DNA of 64,000 nucleotides from assembly GCA_030077755.1 (NCBI GenBank), contig JAQJZZ010000017.1, forward strand, positions 496,001 to 560,000, in the 5' to 3' direction. The position numbers and the translations under genes are program-made. The stretch comes from Filosporella fistucella. Taxonomy: Eukaryota > Ascomycota > Leotiomycetes > Helotiales. Below the pieces are notes generated by a model. That model saw only the letters and a list, made by a program, of their open reading frames with translations, ran no database searches and had not been told where the DNA came from. Below, piece by piece: positions 1 to 13,000 of this stretch (positions within the stretch are counted from its first letter, which is position 1; each line of letters begins with the position of its first letter).

Positions 1-3000
1 AACTCAGAGCTATAAACTAACAGTCTTATCCAGTACCCATCCTGATCAGAAGCTCGGTTTCTATCTATGATTGTAACTGTCGTCTTCAGATCTGGGCCAT
101 TCGCCAAATGAAATCGTCGTCAATACCCAAACAACCATCAACATCTCTTACCGTCACCAATTTGTTCCTCACTTTATTATTCCTTCCATTTCCAACTATC
201 CGAAGTGTCTCTTCCTCAATTATTGCTATTACTCTATCTACTAAACTAAAACATGTATACGTCAACTACCTTCCTCAACACACCTTCACTATTGGAGAGA
301 GAAACACGGCCAACTAGAGGATTATAGTAAAATACGATTGTAGAGTTAACTATGGTCGTCTGTCCCGAAGACACATTTATATAAAATACAGTAGTGGCAG
401 AGGGTTCCTTCCCTCTACTATCATAATCACCTTTGCTTTGACAGACTCCCGAGCGATGAAGTATCAAGAAGCTGAATCGGAAGTGTAAGAGAATGATTTT
501 CGGAAGACGAGTCAAAGGAGGTGAAGGAGGCGAGTAAGTAAAAGGATTGCGAAATGGATAAGCGAACCAACAAACAGGATATCAAGTAATTCACCTAATG
601 CTTGAGAAAGCCAACAATAGGGAACGAGGACTCTCGAATCCATGAAGACTAGTCCTTTTGTAACTGCCCGAAGCTACCACGATGTGAAGTATTTATAAAG
701 TCAATGTAAACCGAGTAAAACTTACAACGTCAGTCCATCTTGATCCTTAGGCCGCACCGCACATAGGTTTGGGGAAGGAGCAAATAAAGCCGACTAGAAC
801 TAAAATTATGAATTTATTTGGGCAATTATGACGTGAATTCCGTAAAATCTCCTTGTATATAGAACAGGGAACTTTTTCTACTACTCACAAATTTGGTATG
901 AAGCACTTATTGTCGTCGTTGAATGCGGATCTTCCGTCAATTCAAACACCTGTCGTCAACTTCCTCCCTCATCACGATCTGAGGAGCCTCAAAAAGTGTC
1001 TTCTCTTGTGATGAACTCTCGCCTTCCTAAGCAAATCACCCAAGCCATACTCCCGACTGCCGGCATGCCCCCAAGGATACTATGAAGCTTAACCAAAGAC
1101 CTCTTATAAAGCTCGCAAGGCATGATCAAACATGCTCGAAAACAGGGATAACTCGTCGAACAGCATCCTCTATGGCAATTTTAGTGCTCGCTCTAATGCA
1201 TGTCTTTGCAAGGCTGTAGAGGAAAGTATTTATAACTTTTGGGACCAAGGAAGAAACCTCATTTCCATGTTTGGGTAACATGAATCAAAATGAATGAGAA
1301 TGAACTATCAAATTTAGGTTTTGAAGTAATAATGCTGTTTTGGAAGTGGACGTTTTCAAATTTGAACTTTCACTTCTCAGTCAAGGAGAGAAGGAACCTT
1401 CGCCGTTGGATAGGAAAGAGTCACGGGATTCAGGACTAGTATATAAGTCTGTTGAATTTCGCACCCTTCCACAGTCCACAATCCACATACCATGCAGGAG
1501 GCCGGAAACACCACAATTTGCTCTCGCCAATTCGCAGCTGTAGCCTCGGCGCAGTAGTTGTAGCAAGAAGATCTATGAAATATGAAATATTGAGTAGGGC
1601 AGTCTCTTAGGGTCGCAGCAAGTGATGAAATGTAGAGCAAAATTTGTCAACGCCGTCGAACACGACGATGATATGTTTTCCGGCTCTATTCTACGTAAAG
1701 CAATTGTTAAACCAGACACTCAAATTGCAGTTCGAAGAACCCATCAAGTTGACGGTGACAGTGGCCTGATCAATAATCGACGACGACGGAACTTCCGTCG
1801 TTGCTGGCATGAATCGATAGATATCTCCACAAACTGGGAAAGGAGGAAAGTAAATCAGTGATCCTTAGCTGCTCAGAGGAGCAGGGAATAGAGGGAAGCA
1901 GCCTAATTCATGTTTCTTTTCCAAACCTTCATTTTTTGTTTTGTGGAGACATTTTGGCAATATAATATCCATCCTCGGTTCTGTAAAGCAGCCGAGTTTA
2001 TTTCCTTCTGGTTTGGGGGGAGGGTAATGGAATAGACGCAATTTTTGGAAGGTAAGTTTGAGATTCAATAGCTTCGTTGTTTCTCGTTGTGAAAGCCTAA
2101 TTGTATAGGTTGAACTTTTGTATGCTTCTGTCACAGACTAGCGGATCAAACTCGGAGCTGCGACAATAAAGATGTCAAATGGTATTCAGAGACTAAGTAA
2201 ATTATGACTCGATGAAGGGAACATGTAGTTCGAACTCACTAGGGAAGGAAAATACGGGATATTTGATATCTCAGGCAAAGTCGAAGGCGACAAAGAAGAT
2301 TACTCGGACACGTTCTGACATAGTCAAAGTTCATGCTCAAGATTGCACGGCTTCTGTAAGATCTGTTCAATTGAAGCCCGTCTTGTTATAGCCACCAAGT
2401 ACCGAAAGCTCGTAAAAGTAATCGCGGACGACAATGGAGCAGAGCGATAATAAGGAATGGGCAATTCTCAAGATGGGGTAGGTATATGCTCGAGAGTCTG
2501 CATGCGAGAAAGAGGCTTTAGCACCTGGATTGCAGTAATTGGGTATGGTTGAACTGACAGTATGTTTCTCCCTTTTAGTGCGGAATGTAGTAGCCAGATA
2601 TTGCCATCTCCAAGCTTTCATTTGGTGAATAGCATTTCATGGATTGTACCAGAGGAGAGAGTAGCAGTCGAAGAATCAATCTTGATGGTGTTTGGCCGAT
2701 GGAACTGTATTATTCAGCTCTTGCTTCAAAGCAGCAGCTAGTAATTCGAGACCGAATCACACCGTCATGAAGAAAAGGACTTGCATTTGATAGAGAGTCA
2801 TGACACTTCTTATTGTGGAATACCATAGCCTACTAAGTAGTATAGCTCGGTTGCGGATCGGCTTGTGAGAAAACTTTGAGACATTGTAATGTCTATACTG
2901 TAACCGAAGTGGCTTTATAGTGGACACGCCATCAGATCAATAGGTCTTTGGCTCTCAAAAGCGTCGAGCTTTGACGAGTGTGAAAATTAGCAAGAAGTGC

Positions 3001-3084
3001 TGACGCCATTATCTTGTATTCTGAGATGGCGTAGACCGTAGTGACGGATGATTTGTTGCTCGTGGTTGTGTCTGGATCTGGTAG
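1..3084. other. Gene-poor stretch, no supported gene
   Basis: No open frame here has recognisable domain content, a plausible splice structure or a fungal-style leader. The longest frames (about 60-90 codons) overlap one another on both strands and have low-complexity, non-protein-like composition. I see no tRNA, terminal repeat or transposase motif. It could contain a degraded element too diverged to recognise by eye. Confidence 0.5.
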
Positions 3085-3513
3085 AAGTCTTTCCTACGCC
3101 AAGAGTTCAGCAAGGAAGTGGAAGAAGCTTACACAGAAGAAAATATTCTCCCTATCCGTTCCAACCTCGATCAGACGTCTATCATCACCACGCGCAGGAG
3201 CTGCGTCGAAATGTTAAAGAGAAAACGCAAGGCAATAGGTGGATGCAAGGACACAGCGATGGTGGGTTGGCATCAATCACTCTCTGCAGAAACTTTGATG
3301 TACTGGGAATGTCTCGATGCACGGCAGTGGTTTCTTATTCAAGCTATGACGACGGAGAAGAAGGAGTTCTCTTCGGTAGAGTAGCTGGCAGAAGTTATGG
3401 AGATGATCAAAGCCTTTCAAGGCCGGATAGTCATTGAGGATTTGACGTTAAAACTGATAGATCCGAACCTTCCATCCATCGCAGACTCTGGTGTTGATAG
3501 CGAGTCTGTCTAA
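3085..3513 (+). pseudogene. Possible gene relic with one in-frame stop
   Basis: One frame from 3085 reads through protein-like sequence (FLRQEFSKEVEEAYTEEN, then a basic MLKRKRKA stretch). It is interrupted by a single TAG at 3382-3384 and continues in the same frame as LAEVMEMIKAFQGRIVIEDL to a TAA at 3511-3513. The amphipathic, charged composition on both sides of the stop suggests a former exon. The frame is closed upstream by a TAG at 3082. There is no convincing start codon and I do not recognise a family. An unannotated spliced gene that skips the TAG is possible. Confidence 0.25.
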
Positions 3514-6278
3514 GGTTGAAGCAGCAAACGAGCTATCTGTCCCTAACAGGCCATGGAGGTTGGTGTAGGCTGTGATGCAGGTTGATTAGACCTCACCAAA
3601 TACCCCGGGAACAAAGGAGTTGATGACAGCAACAGTTTCGAGATTAAAACTGCCTCCTGTAAAGCTACAATCCTGCTTCCTATTCTACGAAAGAAGTGCC
3701 CTACATTTGCAGGTTCTGAGTTGTCCTTTCACGCCCCAAGGCAACAGCATTATAATAAATTTGCTATAATATATCTGCGCGCGCGAACTAATCCGGTTTT
3801 TTCTGCATCCCAGCGTAGTACATGTGAAGCTCAACAAATAATAACATGAGATATATTGCCAGTGGGACCACTAGAAGGAGCTGCTCATATCATATCACTC
3901 CTTTTTAGAGCATTTGCATTCATACCATGATGCTCCATTTTACTGCACTCACTGGTTTCAATGATCCACACCAAAACTAATGCCTTCACTTCGCTATCAT
4001 ACCGTCATTATCTTCACTCCCTCTTGATATCATAACAAGTTGAACAGCCGCCAAGTAAGATATATATGCAAACATTAGTGGACCAACTTCTCGGTGTGTG
4101 TGATCAGACAAGCAAGAGAAAAGGGGCAAAATTTGAATCTATATTGGGATACCGCAAGAATCCACTCGGTCTCAACGGGAAGAAAAGGAAGTCGGCGACT
4201 CAAAATCGGAACAAAACTTTTTGAGCCGGCCACACCTATATGCCGTGCTTTCGGTCGTATGTAGTTCGAGCTGGTCATTGTATCGTCCGATCCAAGGATA
4301 ATTGTAACCAGACTAAACCTATAGCTCCAAGAAGCTATGGATAAATGCCAATTTCTCAAGCTTAAAGCGGGAGGAGAAGATCCGTGGAGTTCATCCAAAT
4401 AAAAACATGCAGTGAGCATGGTTCGTGCAAAGGGTTGCACACATGTCTGCTCATTTGCTGTCCCGTACTCGATTCCAAGAAGTGAAGTTTGAAGGTCGAA
4501 AGGAAGTGTGAAATGCAACATTCATCGGGCATAGAACTACTCTGCATAGGTTGATATGATCCAGTCCTGATAATAGGCTTACCGCGTGCATCTTCCGAAG
4601 TTCCGCAATCCTGCCACTAAACACGTTATTTCTCGAACCTAAGCCATAGCGATACTATATGTGGTAGGGGTAGTGTTTGATACTCACGTGTTTCGAAACC
4701 GTTTATGAGAACCCCTATAAGATGTGTGCTATCTTGGATACAGGGATGCTGCCTCGCATGGAACGACGGTTGTGAGGCGGTCGGGGAACAGACTCTGGTT
4801 CTAATAATTCCTGAAACTCATATCAAAAATCTTCCCGTCCTTCCTAATTGAGAATGAATTCCAAGAATCTGGACAGGTGTTGAAAAGTTTGTTGTCGTCA
4901 TCCAAGCCGGGTCAAGATAAAGTCTTGCGAGTGGCATTATCTACTCCGTAAACTCCGTACTGGCAAGCGCGCTAGAAAGTAAAAGCTTAATTTTCCGTGG
5001 GAGGACGTAACGCGGGATATGCGCCATTTCACCAAAGAGTTATTGCATTCGTAGGTAAGGTTGAGAGTCACGTGGACGAAGGTTAATGTGTCTGCTACCC
5101 CGCCTCATTTGAGCCGCAGCCATCACGAAGTTCCTGGGAAAAGAGGCAAAAACCTTAAAACACAGAAGATATGTAATCTCATCCGTATGGCGGACAAATG
5201 GAGTTCAGCTAAAGCATTGCGGTCCGACGAGAAAGTCAACCACATTTCGGCTTGGCAATGAGGTGTTCTGTTACACCGGGACTCTTTGACGATGATGCGG
5301 TTCAGAAACTTGTTGTACGATGATGAATCAGGGAATATCTTCCGTTATTCATTTTGGGCCGCAAGATCGGTCAGATTATTCGGATACGGTGGGATATTGA
5401 CACATGCAAATATGCAAGATGGTCGATACGCTGGGTCCGTTGTAAAGTTTTCCCTGGGCTTGTCCTCGGAAGCCAAAAATCGGTGATATTGGTTGACATG
5501 GAAATATAGCTTAATATCAAACGTTCCAGTATAAACGATTCCCTCATCCTTGGCAGTAAAAAGTAGATCCGTGGGGTATACGTCGGATGCTAAGCATTGC
5601 TGCATCAGATAGGCATCTCACCTTGACGGCACACAACCACTCCCCTTTTTCTTTTGTGTAACAGCTGGTAACCGTCTACCAAAGGAGAGATTCAAGTAAC
5701 GCTTTTCAGGTATGTCTCAGGATAGCAGGCAATTAATGGCCGCTTATTTATGGGAACCTTTACCCTCCTTGATTATGTTGTAGAAAACATGCGAAAACAC
5801 AGTAACTCGTGGTGAAGAAGCCCCCATTGATCGTTCGATAATGCATTGTCGGGTCTTTCGTATGTAGTCTATATGCAGCCTCGCCGAAGGAATGTTCTCC
5901 GCGACCCGACTGGTGGATCCATGATGAGAACCCGGTATTTGCGAGTTTGAGTTCCCTGTGTCAAAGCCGACAGTCGTCACGTCGTGGCTCAAGGCGTCGG
6001 GAAGCCACCACATTGGCCGTGCGGAAAGGTACAGAACATGATCTTGGAATCAGCTGTGGCAAAATGCCGACTGCGCAAGCCTTAGACTAGACTTAGATTG
6101 CTAGATTGAAGCGGCATAATTCTTTGTCTTGACTCTAAGAAAAAGCTTTGGCGGACTGAGGAGCGAGATCTGACGAGTATATTTTCCATGATTGTATTTT
6201 GGGCGGCACACGCGATTAAACCAGGGCAAAGAAGCCGCCAACAATTAGCGGAGGACATCCCACAATCGCCTTGAACTC
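3514..6278. other. Intergenic, nothing recognised
   Basis: Mixed composition with only short, mutually overlapping frames on both strands. A 148-codon frame on the minus strand (4521-4075) has no recognisable motif or start context, so I do not call it. No RNA gene, repeat array or mobile-element signature was seen. Confidence 0.45.
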
Positions 6279-6527
6279 TCAATGCCAGGGTTGATCTGTG
6301 CAGGCAAAGCGCATTTTGGGGCTTACGATGATGGGTGGTTGATCAAGGTGCTGATGCTGGTGCTTTGATCCAGGGTGTACTGGTATGGCTGTGGTATGGG
6401 ATGTTGTACGAGGACTTTCTCGCCCTTGGGTGCAAGTGCTTTTGTCTTGTCTTAAGGCCAGGGATAATCGGTACATATTGACATGAGGATTTTTCGTAGT
6501 GGCGGCGGCGGGAGCAAGGAATGCCAT
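6279..6527 (-). CDS. Small ORF, weak candidate gene
   Basis: An 82-codon frame starts at the ATG at 6527 (MAFLAPAAATTKN) and ends at 6279. Upstream on this strand (about 6530-6850) lies a C/T-rich leader of the kind seen before fungal start codons. A possible splice donor (GTAAGC) occurs near the end, so the real product, if any, may continue into another exon. No domain is recognisable, and the segment may instead be a non-coding transcript or promoter. The surrounding 6.3-6.9 kb is visibly more GC-rich than its flanks. Confidence 0.2.
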   Translation of the reverse strand: MAFLAPAAATTKNPHVNMYRLSLALRQDKSTCTQGRESPRTTSHTTAIPVHPGSKHQHQHLDQPPIIVSPKMRFACTDQPWH

Positions 6528-7971
6528 TATAGCTCTGTGCGAAGTAAGAGCGTGGGAGACGGCCGCAGGGCGACGGCGAGGAAGGAAGAAGCAGAGAGAG
6601 TGCAGCACATTGCAGGGGGCCGACGGATAGACCTATGCAGATGCAAACAATGCTGCGGGTTAAGGTTCAGCGAGGGCGAGGAGGGCCGGACTTGTAGATT
6701 GTATGTGATGGTGTTGCGATGGAGGGGTAGATGTTGAGATGAGGTAAAGAGGAAGGGAAATCGAAGGCGAGCCGGAGCAGTTGAGTTGAGTTGAAAACCT
6801 TATGGTGATGGAGCTTGATGCGCAAGCAGCTGATGGGCACGCTCGCACCGGCAAGGCGACGACAATGCAGGGTCTTGGGCAATGGGGCTGGGTATCTTTG
6901 CCCAGATAAAATAAAGGTAAAATAAAGGTAAAGTAAAGTTAAAACGGGCCTGAATGCGCGTTTAATCTTTTCATTTGGTGATAAGGCGCAAGCTCGGCGA
7001 GTTATGATGAGTTTATGGTCTGGAGTTCTGCTTATTTGGAAAGTGATGCTCAGCGAATGGGCGTATCCAGGTCCTTTGGGTAGGGAGAGCTTGAGAATTG
7101 AATCCCTGACGTAACAGAACCTTCTACGTTACTCGAGGTTTCCATCTGCCGTACCGTAGATAGGTTCCGGTCCCGTGGATTTCCACAGCACAACATATCA
7201 TACCGAGCCGAATTGGTACCTAAGTAATGTAGCTATAGGTAGGTAGGGAAATGGTATGTACCTTACTGTACAGTACCTAGGTACCACCAAGATATCATAT
7301 CATAATGTAGGTATCAAGGTATCGTACTGTACCTATCGTATCGGATAGTACCTTATCGCCAAGGATGAGCATTGAGAGAATCCATTCAAGCCAGCCCAGC
7401 CCCAATATGCCCCACCTTTAAGACGATCTGGGAGAAAAGAAGTGCAGGCCATCCGCCTTTTCCTCATCAGTGGCACACCAAGGGTCCATGCCTATCTACT
7501 CCGTACCCTCCAAGGGCTATTACCAGATAGTAACTAAACGGATACCTCACGGAACACCCTACCTGAACCTACCTACCTGCCCACCATTAGATAGGCATAG
7601 GCATAGGCATAGACTTAGACATCCATACCTCCAGCTTCCTTACCCAGACAAAATCATAAGGCAAAACGAGGGCAAACCTGAACCCGAACTCCCACTGCCC
7701 TTGCTCCCACTCTCCATCCACTCCAAGAGCCAATCCCTTCTCGTCCTTCCAGGAAAACCTCCTGCCGGAAGCATCCCCGTCGAATAAAGTACAGCTAGGG
7801 AGGGTCCAGTTCTTCGTACCTTACCGTCCGGAGCTCCATACACTACAGTAGTGAATTTACCTAGCTACCGAAGTTCGACATCATCCACAGACCAGCAAGA
7901 CCAGACCAGACCAAACCAAAAAATTTATAAAGACCACCATTCCCTCCAGCTCACCCCTTCCTTCCTTCCTC
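6528..7971. other. Intergenic region and FKBP promoter
   Basis: This stretch holds no convincing gene. It contains A/T-rich direct repeats (AAATAAAGGTA) at about 6907-6935. It also has a block rich in TACCT/AGGTA palindromic words at about 7205-7360 and a CT-rich leader (about 7930-7970) immediately before the FKBP start. Confidence 0.5.
7264..7284. repeat. Overlapping short palindromes (TACCTAGGTA type)
   Basis: Two perfect 12-base palindromes overlap: TACTGTACAGTA (7264-7275) and GTACCTAGGTAC (7273-7284). The 150 bases around them contain many further GTACCT, AGGTA and TATCGTA words. Similar words recur at about 19490 and at 33905-33965. Function unknown. This is probably simple-sequence decay in a promoter region. 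Confidence 0.5.
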
Positions 7972-8930
7972 ATGCTATTCCCTCTCGCACAACGCCAAAC
8001 CCAACGGCAACTTTTTTCTACATTCACAAGACTCACTATCAACCGCAACTTCTCACGCACATCAGCAATTATGGGTGTCACCAAGACCATTCTCAAGGAA
8101 GGCGATGGCCCCGTTCCTCAAAACGGAGACAAAGTCACCATTGAGTACACTGGATATCTGAAGGATACCTCCAAGCCAGGTAACAAGGGCGATAAGTAAG
8201 TCACCGCATTTTACATCTGAACAGCCCTCCTAAGCTTCGTGGAGCTTCCCACCTGTCATCCATGTACATCGATCAACTTCCATTTGTCAACACCCCACGT
8301 TATTCTTTCCTTTGTACTCGGCCATTGAGTTGGCAGATCTTTATCATATTTCTTCGATTCTGTCATAATCGACTTGACTTGCTTTTTGTTCGCGCATCGC
8401 TAACGCCCATTCTCAGGTTCGACTCTTCAGAAGGACGTGGCGCTTTCGTCACCACCATTGGTGTTGGAAAGGTTATTAGAGGTACTATTGTCTTGCACAA
8501 GCGGCGAATATCCAGGGACAACAAATTGACAGATAGGCAGGCTGGGATGAGGGTGTTACTACCATGAAGACCGGCGAGAAGGCTGCATTGGATATCACAA
8601 GGTAAGACCGCCCGTCCTCAACATTTTCGAGCGTATTCTAACTCTTCACCTAGTGACTATGCCTATGGCGACCGGTAAGAGCTCCGAATACAACCTCCGT
8701 TCCTCAATTGCACATGCACAACGTCCCGCCGAGGGGAGCCTTCAAAACTCGAAACGGCCCTGCGTATCCCGAGATATGCTCCGAGTCTGCAGAACTGACA
8801 TATGCATAGCGGTTTCCCCGGTCACATCCCACCAAATTCTGCTCTCATCTTGTACGTACACTACCCTCTATACCCTAAACCTGCCACTGACGTATGCCGC
8901 AGTGAAGTTGAGCTCCAGAAGGTCAACTAA
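7972..8930 (+). CDS. FPR1: FKBP12-type peptidyl-prolyl cis-trans isomerase
   Basis: FK506-binding-type prolyl isomerase, catalysing proline cis-trans isomerisation and acting as the rapamycin/FK506 receptor. Deduced exons are 7972-8195, 8417-8481, 8541-8601, 8654-8674, 8810-8851 and 8903-8930, all with GT-AG borders and consistent phase. The joined protein carries the family core in order: VTIEYTGYL, FDSS.GRG.F, GVGKVIRGWDEGV, GEKAALDI, DYAYGDRGFPG.IPP and LIFEVELQKVN. Starting at the internal ATG at 8071 (MGVTK) gives 113 residues, the normal cytosolic length. The in-frame ATG at 7972 adds 33 residues rich in Arg, Ser, Thr and Phe without acids, resembling a mitochondrial presequence. I give the longer frame because it is open throughout. 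Both forms may be made. Identity is near certain; the start is uncertain. Confidence 0.93.
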
Positions 8931-9780
8931 AGCGTCGTCAATGATGTACCCTCATTTCCGTTAGATGTCGACATGAAGGCAAGATAGCTCAGGCTAGGGG
9001 AAGGGGATGGAAATGGTTAGCGAAACAATACAGGCATTGTGATGAATACTTGATTCCGTCTGCGTACTTTTTGTGACCGGCTATAATTTCTGCATGAGAC
9101 CCTTGAATGCTCGATAATAGAGCAAGTTGTCAGGAACCTTAAATTGGCCGTACCTGGATCCCGCGGCAATACTATCCGACCGGATATATCCATTGTACGC
9201 CACATACAAATGGTTGCATTTTATTGTGCGTTCTCCTTGTGATAGTCGTCTCGATTTGCAACCTTGATCAGCGATTTTTGCTCTGTAAAAGTGATCGCGG
9301 GGTTGCGTGCTTAAGACCGAAGATCTGCCGTCGTCTTCGATTATGCTTCTGGAAGTACCTGCAACAGAGGGGCTGATAAGAAGCTCTGGGCAGTTCCTGG
9401 AAATGTCGGGCATGAGTTTCACCGATATCCCCTTCATAATCGGCGACTGCATGCATCGTAATCAAGCGTAAGACTCACGGGACAAGCTGAAGGGATTTGA
9501 AATTTGCCTGAGCACGTGACTCACTCGCCGCAGAACGCCTTATGTCATTAGCTCGGTTCCTGCCCTCGCTCTAGCGGTTTCGATGAACTGCTCTCGATGA
9601 GGCTGGACATTCAGTTGCCTATTCATATCAAAACCATTTCCTCTCTTTCATCCAGTGTTGAAATTTCCTCATAAGAACATTGCGACTTCTATTCGAACTC
9701 CACGTGGCCAGAAAGATTCACCACACTTCGATCTCGACTCAATACCCCGCCAGAACCAGTTCCTGCAAGCTTAGGATCTG
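8931..9780. other. Intergenic between FKBP and E1 genes
   Basis: Contains the FKBP 3' region and the E1 promoter, with a CT-rich stretch near 9640-9760. A 123-codon minus-strand frame (9452-9081) has somewhat protein-like composition but no recognised motif or exon support, so it is not called. Confidence 0.45.
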
Positions 9781-10031
9781 GTGTCTCTAGGACCTAAAGA
9801 ACAGCTCTACTTGGTACGCCGACTAAACGCCACGATTCCATCAGCCGTGATACCAGACGGTGAAGGCAAGGGGAAACGAAAGTTGTCTAATCCAGACTCC
9901 GAGCAACCTATAAAGAAAATCATGGTGGTTAGTACTACTCCATCACAGCTCTGGAAGCTCTCGGATCTTATATCTCCTGAGCGGCAGAAATCTATTCTTG
10001 ATGCTAATATTACCATTTACAGGACGTCGAC

Positions 10032-13000
10032 ATGGAGACAAAGATGCAGGTGGACGAGTCGGTGGTGGGCAACAATGAAATCGACGAATCCTTATACTCG
10101 AGACAACTTTATGTGCTTGGACACGAGGCTATGAAGCGCATGGGCGCATCGAATGTGCTTATTGTTGGGCTTAAAGGACTCGGTGTTGAGATTGCAAAGA
10201 ATATTGCCCTGGCTGGTGTAAAGAGTCTTACTCTCTACGACCCCGCCCCCGCCGCGATTGCTGATCTCTCCTCGCAATTCTTCCTCCGTCCTGAAGATGT
10301 TGGGAAACCAAGAGCTGCAGTTACCGCCCCACGAGTCGCTGAGCTAAACGCATATACTCCTGTGAACGTCCATGATTCCACAAGGTTGGTATTCACCGTC
10401 ATCATTTGAGCGTTACTAATCACAAGCAGTCTGACTACTAACCTATCCCAATTCGATAAATACCAAGTTGTCGTTCTTACAAATACCCCACTCAAGGATC
10501 AGCTCATTATCGGAGATTATTTACACAAGAAGGGCATATACTTGGTGACAGCAGATACTTTCGGATTATTTGGTTCTATCTTCTGCGACTTTGGTGAAAA
10601 GTTCACTGTTATTGACCCCACAGGTGAGGCACCTCTTAGTGGTATCGTCGCTGGTATTGATGAGGAGGGTTTGGTGTCGGCTCTGGATGAAACAAGACAT
10701 GGCCTAGAGGATGGCGATTATGTGACTTTCACAGAATTGAAGGGCATGGAAAAATTGAACTCTGCCGAACCTAGGAAAATAACAGTCAAGGGCCCATATA
10801 CGTTCTCCATTGGAGATGTTACTGGGCTTGGAGACTATGTGTCAGGTGGCATGTATACTCAAGTCAAGATGCCAAAATTCATCGACTTCAAGCCAATGCC
10901 AGTAGCTATCAAGAGCCCAGAATTCTTGGTTTCTGATTATGCTAAATTCGACCGCCCTCAACAACTTCATGTTGGATTCCAAGCTATTCATGCCTTTGTC
11001 GAGCAACACGGGCGACTTCCAAAGCCACACAATGATCAAGATGCGGTTGTCTTGTATGGTGCTGCCAAGGCATTTGCGGAGCAAGAAAAGTTGGATGTGG
11101 AACTTGACGAGAAGCTGCTGAAAGAGCTCAGCTACCAGGCCATGGGTGATTTGAGTCCAATGGCAGCTTTCTTTGGTGGTTTGGCAGCTCAGGAAGTGCT
11201 GAAATCAGTTTCTGGAAAGTTCACGCCTATCAATCAATACCTTTACTTCGATTCGTTGGAGTCACTACCACACAACTCACCCCGCTCCGAAGAGTTGTGC
11301 CAGCCACTCAACTCAAGATATGACGGCCAGATTGTTGTCTTCGGAAAAGAATTCCAGGAGAAGCTTTCCAATATAAATCAATTTTTGGTCGGTGCTGGTG
11401 CCATCGGCTGTGAAATGTTGAAGAACTGGGCGATGATTGGTCTTGCCACTGGCCCCAAAGGCAAAATCAGTGTAACGGATATGGACTCGATCGAGAAGAG
11501 CAATCTCAACAGACAATTCCTCTTCCGACCAAAGGATGTTGGGCAATTGAAGAGTGAGTGCGCGGCTGCAGCGGTCCTCGAAATGAACCCGGATCTGAAA
11601 GGACACATTGTGACTATGCGAGACCGTGTCGGACAGGATACCGAACATATCTTTGACGAGAATTTCTGGAACTCACTAGATGGTGTCACAAATGCTTTGG
11701 ATAACGTTGATGCTCGTACATATGTTGATCGTCGATGTGTTTTCTTCAAGAAGCCATTGCTCGAGAGCGGTACTCTTGGAACCAAAGGAAACACTCAAGT
11801 CGTCATCCCTCACATGACTGAATCATACTCCAGCTCGCAAGATCCACCGGAGCAGTCATTCCCAATGTGTACTCTGAGAAGTTTCCCCAACAAAATCGAA
11901 CACACTATCGCATGGGCTCGTGAGTTGTTTGAGTCATCGTTCGTCAAGCCAGCTGAGACAGTCAATCTTTATTTGTCCCAGCCAAATTACCTTGACACCA
12001 CTTTGAAGCAAGGAGGAAATGAAAAGGCGACCCTGGAGACGATCCGCGATTTCTTGGTTGACGACAAGCCCTTGGGCATCGAGGATTGTGTGAAATGGGC
12101 TCGTTTGTTATTTGAAAAGCAATATAACAATGCTATTCAGCAATTGTTGTACAACTTTCCTAAGGACTCAAAATCTTCTAGCGGACAACCTTTCTGGTCA
12201 GGTCCTAAGCGAGCCCCTGACGCACTAAAGTTTGATCCAAAGAACGAGTTCCATTGGACGTTTGTCGTTGCTGGAGCTCACCTCCATGCGTTCAATTATG
12301 GTATCAACACCCAAGGTTTGGATGAGAGCACGATCCATAAGGTTCTTGCCGATATGATTATCCCTGATTTCTCTCCCAACTCTGCGGTGAAGATCCAGGC
12401 TGATGATAGCGAGCCAGTAAGTGCTTACACTACAATTTTGAACTTCACTAACATGGATAGGACCCAAATGCAAATAATTCTGCATTTGATGATACCGCTG
12501 AGCTGCAGCAGCTCACAGAAAAGCTCCCTTCGCCAAAACAATTGGCTGGTGTCAAGCTTCAACCCGTAGAATTTGAAAAGGATGATGACACCAATCATCA
12601 CATCGATTTCATCACGGCAGCAAGCAATCTTCGTGCAGAGAACTACAAAATTGAGCTCGCTGATAGACATAAGACAAAGTTCATTGCTGGAAAGATTATT
12701 CCCGCAATTGCCACTACAACCGCTCTTGTCACTGGATTGGTGATCTTGGAGTTCTACAAGATTATTGATGGCAAGGATGATATCGAGCAGTATAAGAACG
12801 GTTTCATTAACTTGGCACTTCCATTCTTTGGTTTCTCCGAGCCAATTGCCAGCCCCAAAGCTACATACAAGAGCAAGAACGGCGATGTAGCTATCGATAA
12901 GATTTGGGATCGATTTGAGGTCAACGATATCACCCTACAGAACTTGATCGATCACTTTGAGGAGAAGGGTCTTACAATTACTATGCTGAGTTCTGGGGTC

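Noticed and set aside
4075..4521. 148-codon minus-strand frame
   Set aside because: Composition is not protein-like over its length and there is no supporting context.
11313..11794. Two minus-strand frames of 111 and 138 codons inside the E1 gene
   Set aside because: Antisense shadows of a highly conserved enzyme; no independent coding signal.
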